A stretch of 64,000 nt of DNA from an uncultured Clostridia bacterium (GTDB lineage: Bacteria > Bacillota > Clostridia > Christensenellales > UBA1242), in the NCBI GenBank assembly GCA_934772525.1, contig CAKVMI010000004.1, positions 62,001 through 126,000 on the forward strand, read 5' to 3'. Both the position numbers and the translations under genes were made by a program. Below are positions 1 through 8,725 of this stretch, piece after piece (position 1 is the first letter of the stretch; every line of letters begins with the position of its first letter). The notes beneath the pieces are model-generated. The model saw only the letters and a program-made list of their open reading frames with translations, was not told the DNA's origin and searched no databases.

Positions 1-1
1 T

Positions 2-682
2 ATTTTAGATAACGATTTTGTTTCTATTGTTGGACCTAGTGGTTGCGGAAAAACTACAATACTTTCACTAATTGCTGGACTACTAGTTCCAAGTTCGGGA
101 GAAATAATCCTAGACGGGAAAAAAGTAACTGGCGTAAACACCGAAATTGGATATATGTTTCAAAAAGACAACCTTTTTGATTGGCTTACTGTAGAGAAAA
201 ATGTTTTATTTGCTCTAAAACTTCAAAAAAAAGACAATCCCGAAAATGTCCGATTTGTTTACAATCTAGTTGAAAAATATGGTTTAAAGGAATTTTTAAA
301 CCACTACCCTTCTGAACTGTCTGGTGGTATGCGTCAAAGAGTTTCACTAATTAGAACTCTTGCAACTAGACCAAAACTTCTATTGCTAGACGAACCATTT
401 TCTGCACTAGATTATCAAACCCGATTAGATATTCAAAATATAGTATACAAAATTATTTTAGATGAACAAAAAACTGCAATATTGGTTACCCATGACATAA
501 GCGAAGCTATTGCTATGAGTAATAAGATAATAATATTATCTAAACGACCAGCATCCGTTAAACAGATTATAGATATCAATTTTGATGCTAACCTAACACC
601 TTTTCAAAAAAGAAACGACCCTCAATTTTCTAAATATTTTAATCTTATTTGGGAGGAATTAAAAAATGAAGAAATCAAATAA
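2..682 (+). CDS. ABC transporter ATP-binding protein, NitT/TauT (SsuB-like) family, 5' end missing
   Basis: ATPase of an importer for nitrate-, sulfonate-, taurine- or thiamine-precursor-like substrates; it energises the permease encoded next to it on the inner face of the membrane. The reading frame is open from base 2, so the N-terminus lies before the window. Visible in order: Walker A GPSGCGKT (about bases 32-55), a Q-loop in GYMFQKD, signature LSGGMRQR (about 318-340), Walker B LLLLDEPFSALD and the H-loop LVTHD followed by SEAIAMSNKI, which is typical of this subfamily. The 3' end overlaps the permease start by 17 bases, indicating translational coupling. No substrate-binding protein is in view, so the substrate is unknown. 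Confidence 0.93.
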   Translation: MLDNDFVSIVGPSGCGKTTILSLIAGLLVPSSGEIILDGKKVTGVNTEIGYMFQKDNLFDWLTVEKNVLFALKLQKKDNPENVRFVYNLVEKYGLKEFLNHYPSELSGGMRQRVSLIRTLATRPKLLLLDEPFSALDYQTRLDIQNIVYKIILDEQKTAILVTHDISEAIAMSNKIIILSKRPASVKQIIDINFDANLTPFQKRNDPQFSKYFNLIWEELKNEEIK

Positions 683-1478
683 CCAAATAAGTTTAGAACA
701 CAAAAATTTTCTTAGGAAAGAAAAAACTAATAAATTAATAGTAATTGTTGGCAGAATTTTGGTTCTTGTATTGTTTATTGGTATATGGGAGTTACTAACT
801 AGTCTTGGCGTTATTGATTCCTTTATTTATAGTTCCCCATCAAGAATAGTAAAAATGCTAGTAAGTTTATTTAAAGAAGGAAAAATAATTCATCATTCAC
901 TTATCACCTTATATGAAACCGTACTTGCATTTACAATTTCCATGGTTGTTGGAACAATTATTGCAATTTTACTATTTTCAAGTAAACGCATCCGTGAAAT
1001 ATTAGAACCTTACCTAATTATACTAAATAGTTTACCAAAAGTTGCATTAGGACCACTAATTATAGTTTGGTTTGGTGCAGGAACAAAGGCTATAGTTGTT
1101 ATGGGATTTTTAATTTGCATAATAATTACCATAATTAGTTTACTTAATAGTTTTATGTCTGTAAGTAAAGAAAAAATATTGTTAATGAAAACGCTAGGTG
1201 CATCTAAGTGGCAAATACTTACTCGCCTAATATTCCCTGAGTGCTTGCCAGCATTCATATCGGTTTTAAAAATTAATGTTGGAATGAGCTGGGTTGGTAC
1301 AATTATGGGTGAATATCTTGTAAGTAAAGCCGGTCTTGGATACCTAATTGTATATGGCGGATACATATTTAAACTAGATCTTGTTATGACTTCTATTATT
1401 GTTTTGTGCGTACTTGCAGGTTTAATGTATTTATTAGTAACCATACTAGAAAAAATATTAATTAAAAAACGAGGTTAA
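666..1478 (+). CDS. ABC transporter permease, SsuC/TauC-like
   Basis: Membrane subunit that forms the translocation path with the upstream ATPase. The 270 residues contain about six hydrophobic segments. The EAA loop that docks onto the ATPase is visible as KTLGASKWQILTRLIFPE, followed by LPAFISVLKINVGMSW, the layout of the binding-protein-dependent transport inner membrane family. The start is supported by GGGAGG at 651-656, inside the end of the ATPase gene. A bidirectional hairpin follows the stop. Family assignment is firm; the substrate (sulfonate, nitrate, thiamine precursor or other) cannot be read from the sequence. Confidence 0.92.
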   Translation: MKKSNNQISLEHKNFLRKEKTNKLIVIVGRILVLVLFIGIWELLTSLGVIDSFIYSSPSRIVKMLVSLFKEGKIIHHSLITLYETVLAFTISMVVGTIIAILLFSSKRIREILEPYLIILNSLPKVALGPLIIVWFGAGTKAIVVMGFLICIIITIISLLNSFMSVSKEKILLMKTLGASKWQILTRLIFPECLPAFISVLKINVGMSWVGTIMGEYLVSKAGLGYLIVYGGYIFKLDLVMTSIIVLCVLAGLMYLLVTILEKILIKKRG

Positions 1479-1487
1479 TAAAATAAA

Positions 1488-1531
1488 TAAAACTCCCTAC
1501 TTAAAAAACTTCTAAGTTAGGGAGTTTTATT
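1488..1531. terminator. Bidirectional intrinsic terminator
   Basis: Inverted repeat TAAAACTCCCTA ... TAGGGAGTTTTA with flanking A and T tracts, placed between the convergent ABC permease and gyrase B genes. It can end transcription from both sides. Confidence 0.85.
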
Positions 1532-1532
1532 T

Positions 1533-3518
1533 TTAGTTTGCATTTGCAGTCTTTTTAGTTGCTTTTACAAATTGATCACTATCTGTTTTGTTAAAATCTG
1601 CGTTTTCTGATATATACGCTTTACGTGCTTCAATATTATCACCCATTAATGTGGTAATAAGTCTTTCGGCTTCGGCGGCATCTTCTATTGTTACTTGCAC
1701 AAGAGTTCTATCTTTTGGATTCATAGTAGTTTCCCAAAGTTGCTCAGGATCCATTTCACCAAGTCCTTTATATCTTTGAATTGTATAACCCTTTCCAAAT
1801 CTTGCAGTAACTTCTGGAAGTTCAGCATCACTATAAACGTATTCAATATCATCTTTTTTCTGAACTCTGTATAATGGTGGCATACCAATGAATACATGAC
1901 CATCGTTTATTAGTTCTTTCATATATCTAAAGAAGAATGTTAAAAGAATTGCTCTAATATGTGCACCATCTTGGTCGGCATCGGCTAGAATTATTACTTT
2001 ATGGAACTTTAGTTCTGCTGGATCAAAATCTTCACCAAGACCTGCACCTAGTGCCGAAATAATTGTTCTAATTTCTTCATTATTTAAAACTTGGTCTATT
2101 CTTTTCTTTTCAGCGTTTAAAGGTTTACCTCTTAGTGGCAAAATTGCTTGGAAGTGACGATCTCTTGCCATTTTTGCAGAACCACCCGCACTATTACCCT
2201 CAACTATAAATAACTCATTCAGTTCAGGTTTTTTACCAGTACACATAGAAAGTTTACCGACTAAATTTGAATTATCTATACTATTTTTTTGTCGAGTTAT
2301 TTCCTTTGCCTTTCTTGCCGCTTCTCTAACCCTTGCAGCTCCTAGTGCTTTTTCGTAAATAGGTCCAAGTTTTTTACCCATCTTACCATTTACATACTCA
2401 GTCAATTTTTCGGTGATTATCGCTTCTACTGCTGGTCTTGCTTCTGGGTTACCGAGTTTAGTTTTTGTCTGACCTTCAAACTGAATATTCTTCATTTTGA
2501 CTAATAAAACAGCGGTTAGACCTTCTCTAAAATCTTCACCCATCAAATTAGGTTCTTTATCTTTTAAAAGATTTTGTTTTCTTAATTGATCATTGAATAC
2601 CTTAGTAATTGCAGACTTAAAGCCTGTTTCGTGAGTACCACCTTCAACTGTTGGAATGTTATTTACATACGAAAATACACTTTCGCTATAACTATCGGTG
2701 TATTGCATTGCACAAGCACAATAAATGCCATCCTTCTCGCCTTCTATAAAAATAGGTACTTCGTGCAATTTATTTTTGGTATCATTTAGATATAAAACGA
2801 AGTCAGACAAACCACCTTCATACTTATATTCTTTATAATAAGGTTCTTCCGTTCTATTATCCTTAATTGTAATTAAAACGCCTTTATTTAAAAACGCAAG
2901 TTCCTTTAAGTGTTTTGCAATAGTATCAAGCGAAAATACAGTAGTTTCAAAAATTCTCTTATCTGGCATAAAGGTAATTTTAGAACCATGCTCTTTGGTT
3001 GTACCAATTTCCTTTAATGGGTACACTGGAACACCACCCTTTACCTTTCCGCTAGAATTTGCTTTACTTTCAAATCTTTGTTTGTATATTTTACCATTCT
3101 TTTTAACTTCAACTTCTAGCCACTCAGATAATGCATTAACAACACTTGCGCCAACACCGTGCAATCCACCTGAATAATTGTAGTTATCATTATTAAATTT
3201 ACCACCAGCATGAAGTTGCGTAAATACTACTTCTACACCACTAACCTTTAATGTTGGGTGAATATCTGTAGGTATACCACGACCATCATCGGCAACCGAA
3301 ATTGAGCCATCTTTATATATTTCAACATCTACTCTTGTTGCAAATTTGTTGGTTGCTTCATCAATAGCGTTATCTACAATTTCCCAAACAAGGTGATGAA
3401 GTCCCTTAATACCAGTTGTACCAATATACATACCCGGACGCAATCTAACAGCATCAAGACCTTCTAGGACTTGTATATCTTTTGCGTCATAACTCTTTTC
3501 ATTTGATTTACTTGCCAT
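1533..3518 (-). CDS. gyrB: Type IIA DNA topoisomerase subunit B (GyrB/ParE family)
   Basis: ATPase/TOPRIM subunit of gyrase or topoisomerase IV, acting with a GyrA/ParC partner not found here. GHKL ATPase motifs are present: EIVDNAIDEA, DDGRGIP and GGLHGVGASVVNALS. The TOPRIM domain shows EGNSAGGSAK and ADADQDGAHIRAILLTFF, and the C-terminal tail shows RYKGLGEMDPEQLWETTMNP. The chosen start (MASKSNEK) has GGAG five to eight bases upstream; an ATG four codons earlier overlaps that site and lacks one. Length (661 residues) is normal. The Asn in EGNS (usually EGDS) and Gln in DADQDG (usually DADVDG) set it apart from textbook GyrB. Because it stands alone, away from dnaN-recF-gyrA, it could be the topoisomerase IV (ParE) copy; gyrase B is the better guess. 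Confidence 0.88.
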   Translation of the reverse strand: MASKSNEKSYDAKDIQVLEGLDAVRLRPGMYIGTTGIKGLHHLVWEIVDNAIDEATNKFATRVDVEIYKDGSISVADDGRGIPTDIHPTLKVSGVEVVFTQLHAGGKFNNDNYNYSGGLHGVGASVVNALSEWLEVEVKKNGKIYKQRFESKANSSGKVKGGVPVYPLKEIGTTKEHGSKITFMPDKRIFETTVFSLDTIAKHLKELAFLNKGVLITIKDNRTEEPYYKEYKYEGGLSDFVLYLNDTKNKLHEVPIFIEGEKDGIYCACAMQYTDSYSESVFSYVNNIPTVEGGTHETGFKSAITKVFNDQLRKQNLLKDKEPNLMGEDFREGLTAVLLVKMKNIQFEGQTKTKLGNPEARPAVEAIITEKLTEYVNGKMGKKLGPIYEKALGAARVREAARKAKEITRQKNSIDNSNLVGKLSMCTGKKPELNELFIVEGNSAGGSAKMARDRHFQAILPLRGKPLNAEKKRIDQVLNNEEIRTIISALGAGLGEDFDPAELKFHKVIILADADQDGAHIRAILLTFFFRYMKELINDGHVFIGMPPLYRVQKKDDIEYVYSDAELPEVTARFGKGYTIQRYKGLGEMDPEQLWETTMNPKDRTLVQVTIEDAAEAERLITTLMGDNIEARKAYISENADFNKTDSDQFVKATKKTANAN

Positions 3519-3547
3519 AATAATCTCCATTCCATTAATATAAGTTT

Positions 3548-3577
3548 ATTATACCATAATTGTAACGAAAAAATCAA
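3548..3577 (-). promoter_or_regulatory. Putative SigA promoter of gyrB
   Basis: On the minus strand TTGATT (3572-3577), an 18-base spacer, then TATAAT (3548-3553) with an upstream TGG resembling an extended -10 element. It lies 30 bases before the gyrB start. Confidence 0.7.
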
Positions 3578-3664
3578 ACATTTTTACAAGTAAAAATTGG
3601 CTTAAAGCGTTAGTATAAAAGGATTAGCGTATTCATATAATATACATAACAAAAGGAGATTTTA

Positions 3665-4768
3665 ATGAAAAAATATAATACGATAGTACTGACCGGTGGC
3701 GGAACGATGGGACATGTTACCCCAAACTTAATAATTTTACCTGAACTTATGTATAACTTTGATAAGGTTTATTATATTGGAAGTTTTAAAGGCGTTGAAA
3801 AGGAAAAAGTTGCAAGTTTTAATAGCAAACTAAAACCTTCTCAAAATAAAGTAGAGTATATAGGTATACCTACCGTAAAATTAGATAGAGTTAAATGGTA
3901 TAAAAACATTCTTCTACCATTCACATTAATAAAAGCCATAATTGAAGCAAAGCAATATTTGAGAACTATCCGTCCCGATGTATTATTTTCTAAAGGTGGT
4001 TATGTATCTGTTCCCGTAGTTATTGCCGCACATCAATTACACATACCAATAGTAATTCATGAATCCGATTTGAGCATGGGACTTGCAAATAAAATTTCTG
4101 CAAAAAGAGCAACGACTGTTTGTACCACGTTTCCTGAAACAGCGAAAAAAACCGTTAATGGCGTATATACAGGTAGCGCAATAAATCCAAAACTTGCAAC
4201 TGCTGACGGAGAGAAATTAAAAAATAAATATAAACTTTACCCAAATTTAAAAACAATCTTAATAACTGGCGGAAGTTTAGGTTCCACCCCAATAAATGAT
4301 GCCATATTAAAGATATTACCCTACCTTGTAATCAACTACAATGTGCTACATTTAACAGGAAAAGGCAAAAAAGTCAATTTCCATCACGCAAACTATCATC
4401 AATTAGAATTTACAGATGACATAGGAAGTTTCTTTAAAGCTAGTGACCTAGTAATTTCAAGAGCCGGAAGCAATACTATATTTGAACTCGCAAACCTAAA
4501 AAAGCCGATGCTACTAATTCCACTACCTAAGAATGCTTCTCGTGGCGACCAACTTGAAAATGCCGAATATTTTAAAAAATTAGGAATTGCCAATGTAATT
4601 CAGCAAGAAGACTTAGAAGACCACCTGAAAGAAGCAATCACCGAAACATTCGATCACCTTTCATCTTACACCAAAGCACTAAATAGATTATCATTCCCCG
4701 ACGGAAAATATAAAATTTTGAACGAAATTTATAAAGCGGTCGATGAAACTCCAGAACTATTGAAGTGA
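3665..4768 (+). CDS. murG: UDP-GlcNAc:lipid I N-acetylglucosaminyltransferase MurG
   Basis: Membrane-associated GT-B glycosyltransferase that adds GlcNAc to lipid I to give lipid II, the last cytoplasmic step of peptidoglycan synthesis. The N-terminal domain shows the glycine-rich GGGTMGHVTPN loop and later HESDLSMGLANK. The C-terminal domain shows ITGGSLGS and the UDP-GlcNAc-binding stretch VISRAGSNTIFELANLKKPMLL. Length 367 residues, as expected. The start follows AAAAGGAG at 3651-3658; a TATAAT at 3636-3641 may be the -10. It is a single gene outside the usual division/cell-wall cluster, flanked by divergent gyrB and convergent rpoC. Confidence 0.92.
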   Translation: MKKYNTIVLTGGGTMGHVTPNLIILPELMYNFDKVYYIGSFKGVEKEKVASFNSKLKPSQNKVEYIGIPTVKLDRVKWYKNILLPFTLIKAIIEAKQYLRTIRPDVLFSKGGYVSVPVVIAAHQLHIPIVIHESDLSMGLANKISAKRATTVCTTFPETAKKTVNGVYTGSAINPKLATADGEKLKNKYKLYPNLKTILITGGSLGSTPINDAILKILPYLVINYNVLHLTGKGKKVNFHHANYHQLEFTDDIGSFFKASDLVISRAGSNTIFELANLKKPMLLIPLPKNASRGDQLENAEYFKKLGIANVIQQEDLEDHLKEAITETFDHLSSYTKALNRLSFPDGKYKILNEIYKAVDETPELLK

Positions 4769-5124
4769 TTTTTATTTAAATAATTAAATAAAATAAGACC
4801 ATATGATAGCATAAATTCACATTAAATTTATAACAATTTTAACGGCTAAATTATACCCAATTTGCAGGTCAACTTATTAGTCTACATATAGTAAATTAGC
4901 CCAAAACAGCCAATTTTGGGGCTAAAGTGGCTTATTTTACTTAAATATAAACTTTAAATTGGTCAATTTTGAATAATATTACATCCATTTTAAACAACTT
5001 TTTATATTGATAAATTTATTAGTTTTTGACCATTTTTTGAATCACAAATTAACATAAATCAAAAGAAAAACTTTTTTATATTAAACTAAAACTTCTAGTC
5101 AAATAGTGTAAAATTTTTTCACAC
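4769..5124. other. AT-rich intergenic region, no gene seen
   Basis: About 350 bases between murG and the rpoC terminator with no credible reading frame. It holds one imperfect hairpin at 4896-4925 (TTAGCCCAAAA against TTTTGGGGCTAA) that lacks a T tract, so it may be an mRNA 3' structure of murG rather than a full terminator. Nothing else is recognisable. Confidence 0.5.
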
Positions 5125-5162
5125 AAAAAAAGTGTATTTAAAAATATAAATACACTTTTTTT
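5125..5162. terminator. Bidirectional intrinsic terminator after rpoC
   Basis: A-tract, GTGTATTTA, short loop, TAAATACAC and T-tract, six bases from the rpoC stop. It reads as a terminator on both strands and would end the rpoBC transcript as well as any read-through from murG. Confidence 0.88.
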
Positions 5163-5167
5163 ATTAA

Positions 5168-8100
5168 TTAAACTTCGTTATCGATTGGAACCATTTCTCT
5201 GTAACGCTTTAAGCCAGTACCTGCAGGAATATATTTACCAATAATAACGTTTTCTTTTAGACCAATTAGTGGGTCAACTTTACCCTTAATAGCAGCGTCA
5301 GTTAATACTCTAACTGTTTCTTGGAATGATGCAGCAGAAAGGAATGAATCAGTAGCAAGAGAAGCCTTTGTAATTGAAAGTAATACTCTTGTAGCAATTG
5401 CTGGTTCTAGACCTTGTTGAATAATTTGATCATTCATTTCTTCAAATTTGCCTATATCCATCAATTCGCCTGGTAGTACGTTTGTATCACCAGAATCTTC
5501 AATTCTTACCTTCTTAAGCATTTGTCTCAAGATAATTTCAATGTGCTTATCGTTTACATCAACACCATTTTTCTTATAAACTTTCAAAACTTCCTTCATT
5601 AGGTAATCTTGAACACCCTTAACACCCTTTGTTAATAAGATGTCATGTGGGTTTATAGAACCTTCAGTTAATTGAGTACCTGGTTCTACTACAGAACCAA
5701 CTTCAACCTTCATCTTTGCACCATAAGGTAATGCATAATCAACATCGAAGTTTTCGTCACTTCTAATAACAATCTCTTGTTTTACTAGATCAATAGACTT
5801 AACTGTACCACTTACAACACTAATTACAGCAACGCCCTTTGGTTTTCTAGCTTCAAACAATTCTTCTACTCTAGGTAAACCTTGGGTAATATCATCACCC
5901 GCAGAAATACCACCTTCATGGAAGACGTTCATAGTAAGCTGTGTACCTGGTTCACCAATAGCTTGTGCTGCAATAATACCAACAGCTTCGCCATAAGGAA
6001 CAATTTCCTTAGTTGACATATTTTTACCATAACACTTAGCACATACGCCAACTTTTGACTTACAAGTAAGTACTGTTCTAATTTTAACACTGGTAATTCC
6101 AGCTTCTTCAACCTTGTTTGCTTGGTCTTTTGTAATCATTGTATTAGCATTGATTATAACTTCACCAGTTGTTGGGTCAATTACATCTTCTACTGCAAAT
6201 CTACCAATAATTCTATCGCTAAGTTTTTCAAGTATTGAGTTACCATCATACAATGCAGTAACTTCCATACCCTTGACCTTTTCACCAAGAGTTTCAAAAC
6301 AGTCGTCATCACGAATAACTACATCTTGAGATACATCAACAAGACGTCTTGTTAAATAACCTGCATCCGCAGTCTTTAAGCCCTTATCTACTAGACCCTT
6401 TCTACCACCTCTGGTTGAAATAAAGTATTCGATAACCGAAAGACCCATCTTAAAGCAGTTTCTAACTGGAACTTCGATTAGTTTACCAGATGTAGAACTC
6501 ATAAGTCCACGCATACCAGACAACTGGTTAATCTGAGCAGCAGAACCTCTCGCACCAGACTCACTCATCATCTTGATTGGGTTAAATGTATCATAGTTGC
6601 CAGAAACTATCTTACTCATCTTACTCATTGCACCAGCCCAAATTTCGCTAAGTCTAGCTTCCTTTTCAGGCTTTGTAATAAGTCCACGACGATATTGCTT
6701 TTCTGCTTCAACTGCTTCTTGGTCAGCTTCTGCAATAATTTCTGGTCTTTCTTTTGGAATTTGAATATCATAAAGTGCAATTGTTAGACCAGATAGAGTT
6801 GCATACTTATAACCTAAGTCCTTAATCTTGTCTAGCATAATTGCAGTTTCACCCGCATCATGAACATCATAGCAAGCCTTAATAATCTTCTTTAATTCCT
6901 TTTTACCAACTTTGTAGTTGATTTCTAGTTGTAACATATCTTCAGGAGTTTCTCTCTTTACAAATCCCAAATCTTGTGGAATGATTTGGTTGAAGATTAA
7001 TCTTCCTGCAGTGGTTTCAATTCTTGTAGAATAGTTTACACCATCAATGACTTTACTTACTCTAACAGTAATCTTTGCTTCAACATCTAGTTCTCCAGAT
7101 TGATAAGCAACAATTGCTTCTTCAGGACAACTAAATACACTACCTTCACCCTTTGCATTTGGCTTTTCAATAGTTAAATAATAGTTACCTAAAATCATAT
7201 CTTGTGATGGGGTAGCAATTGGCTCACCATCAGATGGCTTTAAAATGTTATTAGATGCAAGCATTAAAAATCTTGCTTCTGCTTGTGCTTCCATACTTAG
7301 TGGAAGGTGAATAGCCATTTGGTCACCATCGAAGTCGGCGTTAAACGCTTGACAAGTAAGTGGATGCAATTTCATTGCGTGACCTTCAATTAGCACTGGT
7401 TCAAACGCTTGAATACCAAGTCTATGAAGTGTAGGTGCACGGTTTAGTAATACTGGGTGGTCTTTAATAACATCATCCAAAATATCCCAAACTACTGGAC
7501 GAGCACGTTCTACAAGTCTTTTAGCACTCTTAATATTGTGTGCTTGGTTCATATCTACTAGACGCTTCATTACAAATGGCTTAAATAGTTCTAGTGCCAT
7601 TTCCTTTGGAACACCACATTGATACAACTTTAATTCTGGACCTACAACGATAACTGAACGTCCAGAGTAGTCTACACGCTTACCAAGTAGGTTTTGTCTA
7701 AATCTACCTTGCTTACCTCTAAGCATACCAGAAAGTGATTTTAAATCTCTATTTCCAGCACCGGTAATAGCCTTACCCCTTTTACCATTATCAATTAACG
7801 CATCTACTGCTTCTTGAAGCATTCTCTTTTCGTTACGGATAATAATATCTGGAGCACCTAAATCCATAAGTTTTTTAAGTCTATTATTTCTATTAATAAC
7901 TCTTCTGTAAAGGTCATTTAAGTCACTAGTTGCAAATCTACCACCATCTAGTGGAACCATAGGTCTTAGTTCTGGTGGAATTACTGGAATTACATCTAGA
8001 ATCATCCACTTTGGTTCGGTATGATTAGCTCTAAATGCTTCCATAATTTCTAATTTCTTAGAAGCTTTTAGTTTCTTTTGTCCTTTAGAATTTTTAACAG

Positions 8101-8683
8101 CTTCTTTAAGTTCTTTACATTCTTTTTCTACATCAATTTGAGAAAGCAATTCCTTTATTGCTTCTGCACCCATACCAGCTTTAAATGATTTAGCACCGAA
8201 CTGATCAACAGCTTCACGATATTCTCTATCATTTAAAATTTGTTTATAAGATAAACTAGTTTGACCTGGGTCAATTACTATAAATGCTGTAAAATAAAGT
8301 ACTTGTTCTAGTTGTTTGGTAGGAATATCTAACGCCATACCAATACGGCTAGGGACCCCCTTAAAGTACCAAATGTGTGATACTGGGGACACAAGTTCAA
8401 TGTGTCCCATTCTATCACGACGCACCTTTGAGCGAGTAACTTCTACGCCACACTTATCACAAATAACGCCTTTATATCTAATTCTTTTATATTTACCGCA
8501 GTAACATTCCCAGTCTTTTGTTGGTCCAAAAATTCTTTCGCAAAACAAACCATCTCTTTCTGGTTTTTGAGTACGATAGTTAATAGTTTCTGGTTTTGTA
8601 ACCTCACCATACGACCATTCACGAATCTTCTCTGGGCTGGCGATACCAATTTGCATGGCATCAAAATTGTTTAATTCAAACAT
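5168..8683 (-). CDS. rpoC: DNA-directed RNA polymerase subunit beta'
   Basis: Catalytic clamp subunit of RNA polymerase. Landmarks in order: N-terminal zinc ribbon CYCG...CDKCG, clamp and rudder regions, FRQNLLGKRVDYSGRSVIVVGP, the absolutely conserved magnesium-binding NADFDGDQMAIHLP, bridge helix and trigger-loop region (SGARGSAAQINQLSGMRGLM and VFHEGGISAGDD), and the second zinc site CKSKVGVCAKC. At 1171 residues it matches the compact clostridial form without large insertions. The start follows GGGGAG eight to twelve bases upstream. It lies 42 bases after rpoB and is co-transcribed with it. Downstream there is a terminator instead of the rpsL-rpsG-fusA genes often found here. Confidence 0.99.
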   Translation of the reverse strand: MFELNNFDAMQIGIASPEKIREWSYGEVTKPETINYRTQKPERDGLFCERIFGPTKDWECYCGKYKRIRYKGVICDKCGVEVTRSKVRRDRMGHIELVSPVSHIWYFKGVPSRIGMALDIPTKQLEQVLYFTAFIVIDPGQTSLSYKQILNDREYREAVDQFGAKSFKAGMGAEAIKELLSQIDVEKECKELKEAVKNSKGQKKLKASKKLEIMEAFRANHTEPKWMILDVIPVIPPELRPMVPLDGGRFATSDLNDLYRRVINRNNRLKKLMDLGAPDIIIRNEKRMLQEAVDALIDNGKRGKAITGAGNRDLKSLSGMLRGKQGRFRQNLLGKRVDYSGRSVIVVGPELKLYQCGVPKEMALELFKPFVMKRLVDMNQAHNIKSAKRLVERARPVVWDILDDVIKDHPVLLNRAPTLHRLGIQAFEPVLIEGHAMKLHPLTCQAFNADFDGDQMAIHLPLSMEAQAEARFLMLASNNILKPSDGEPIATPSQDMILGNYYLTIEKPNAKGEGSVFSCPEEAIVAYQSGELDVEAKITVRVSKVIDGVNYSTRIETTAGRLIFNQIIPQDLGFVKRETPEDMLQLEINYKVGKKELKKIIKACYDVHDAGETAIMLDKIKDLGYKYATLSGLTIALYDIQIPKERPEIIAEADQEAVEAEKQYRRGLITKPEKEARLSEIWAGAMSKMSKIVSGNYDTFNPIKMMSESGARGSAAQINQLSGMRGLMSSTSGKLIEVPVRNCFKMGLSVIEYFISTRGGRKGLVDKGLKTADAGYLTRRLVDVSQDVVIRDDDCFETLGEKVKGMEVTALYDGNSILEKLSDRIIGRFAVEDVIDPTTGEVIINANTMITKDQANKVEEAGITSVKIRTVLTCKSKVGVCAKCYGKNMSTKEIVPYGEAVGIIAAQAIGEPGTQLTMNVFHEGGISAGDDITQGLPRVEELFEARKPKGVAVISVVSGTVKSIDLVKQEIVIRSDENFDVDYALPYGAKMKVEVGSVVEPGTQLTEGSINPHDILLTKGVKGVQDYLMKEVLKVYKKNGVDVNDKHIEIILRQMLKKVRIEDSGDTNVLPGELMDIGKFEEMNDQIIQQGLEPAIATRVLLSITKASLATDSFLSAASFQETVRVLTDAAIKGKVDPLIGLKENVIIGKYIPAGTGLKRYREMVPIDNEV

Positions 8684-8725
8684 TATTTTCTCCCCATAAT
8701 TTTATTTTTTATAATCAGTTTAGTA

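Noticed and set aside
1010..1444. 144-codon minus-strand frame inside the ABC permease gene
   Set aside because: Antisense to a well-supported gene, with no ribosome-binding site and no recognisable protein features.
3519..3530. Upstream ATG for gyrB
   Set aside because: It overlaps the GGAG site; the next ATG has correct spacing.
4896..4925. Hairpin after murG as a full terminator
   Set aside because: No T tract follows on either strand, so it is mentioned only as a structure in the intergenic region.
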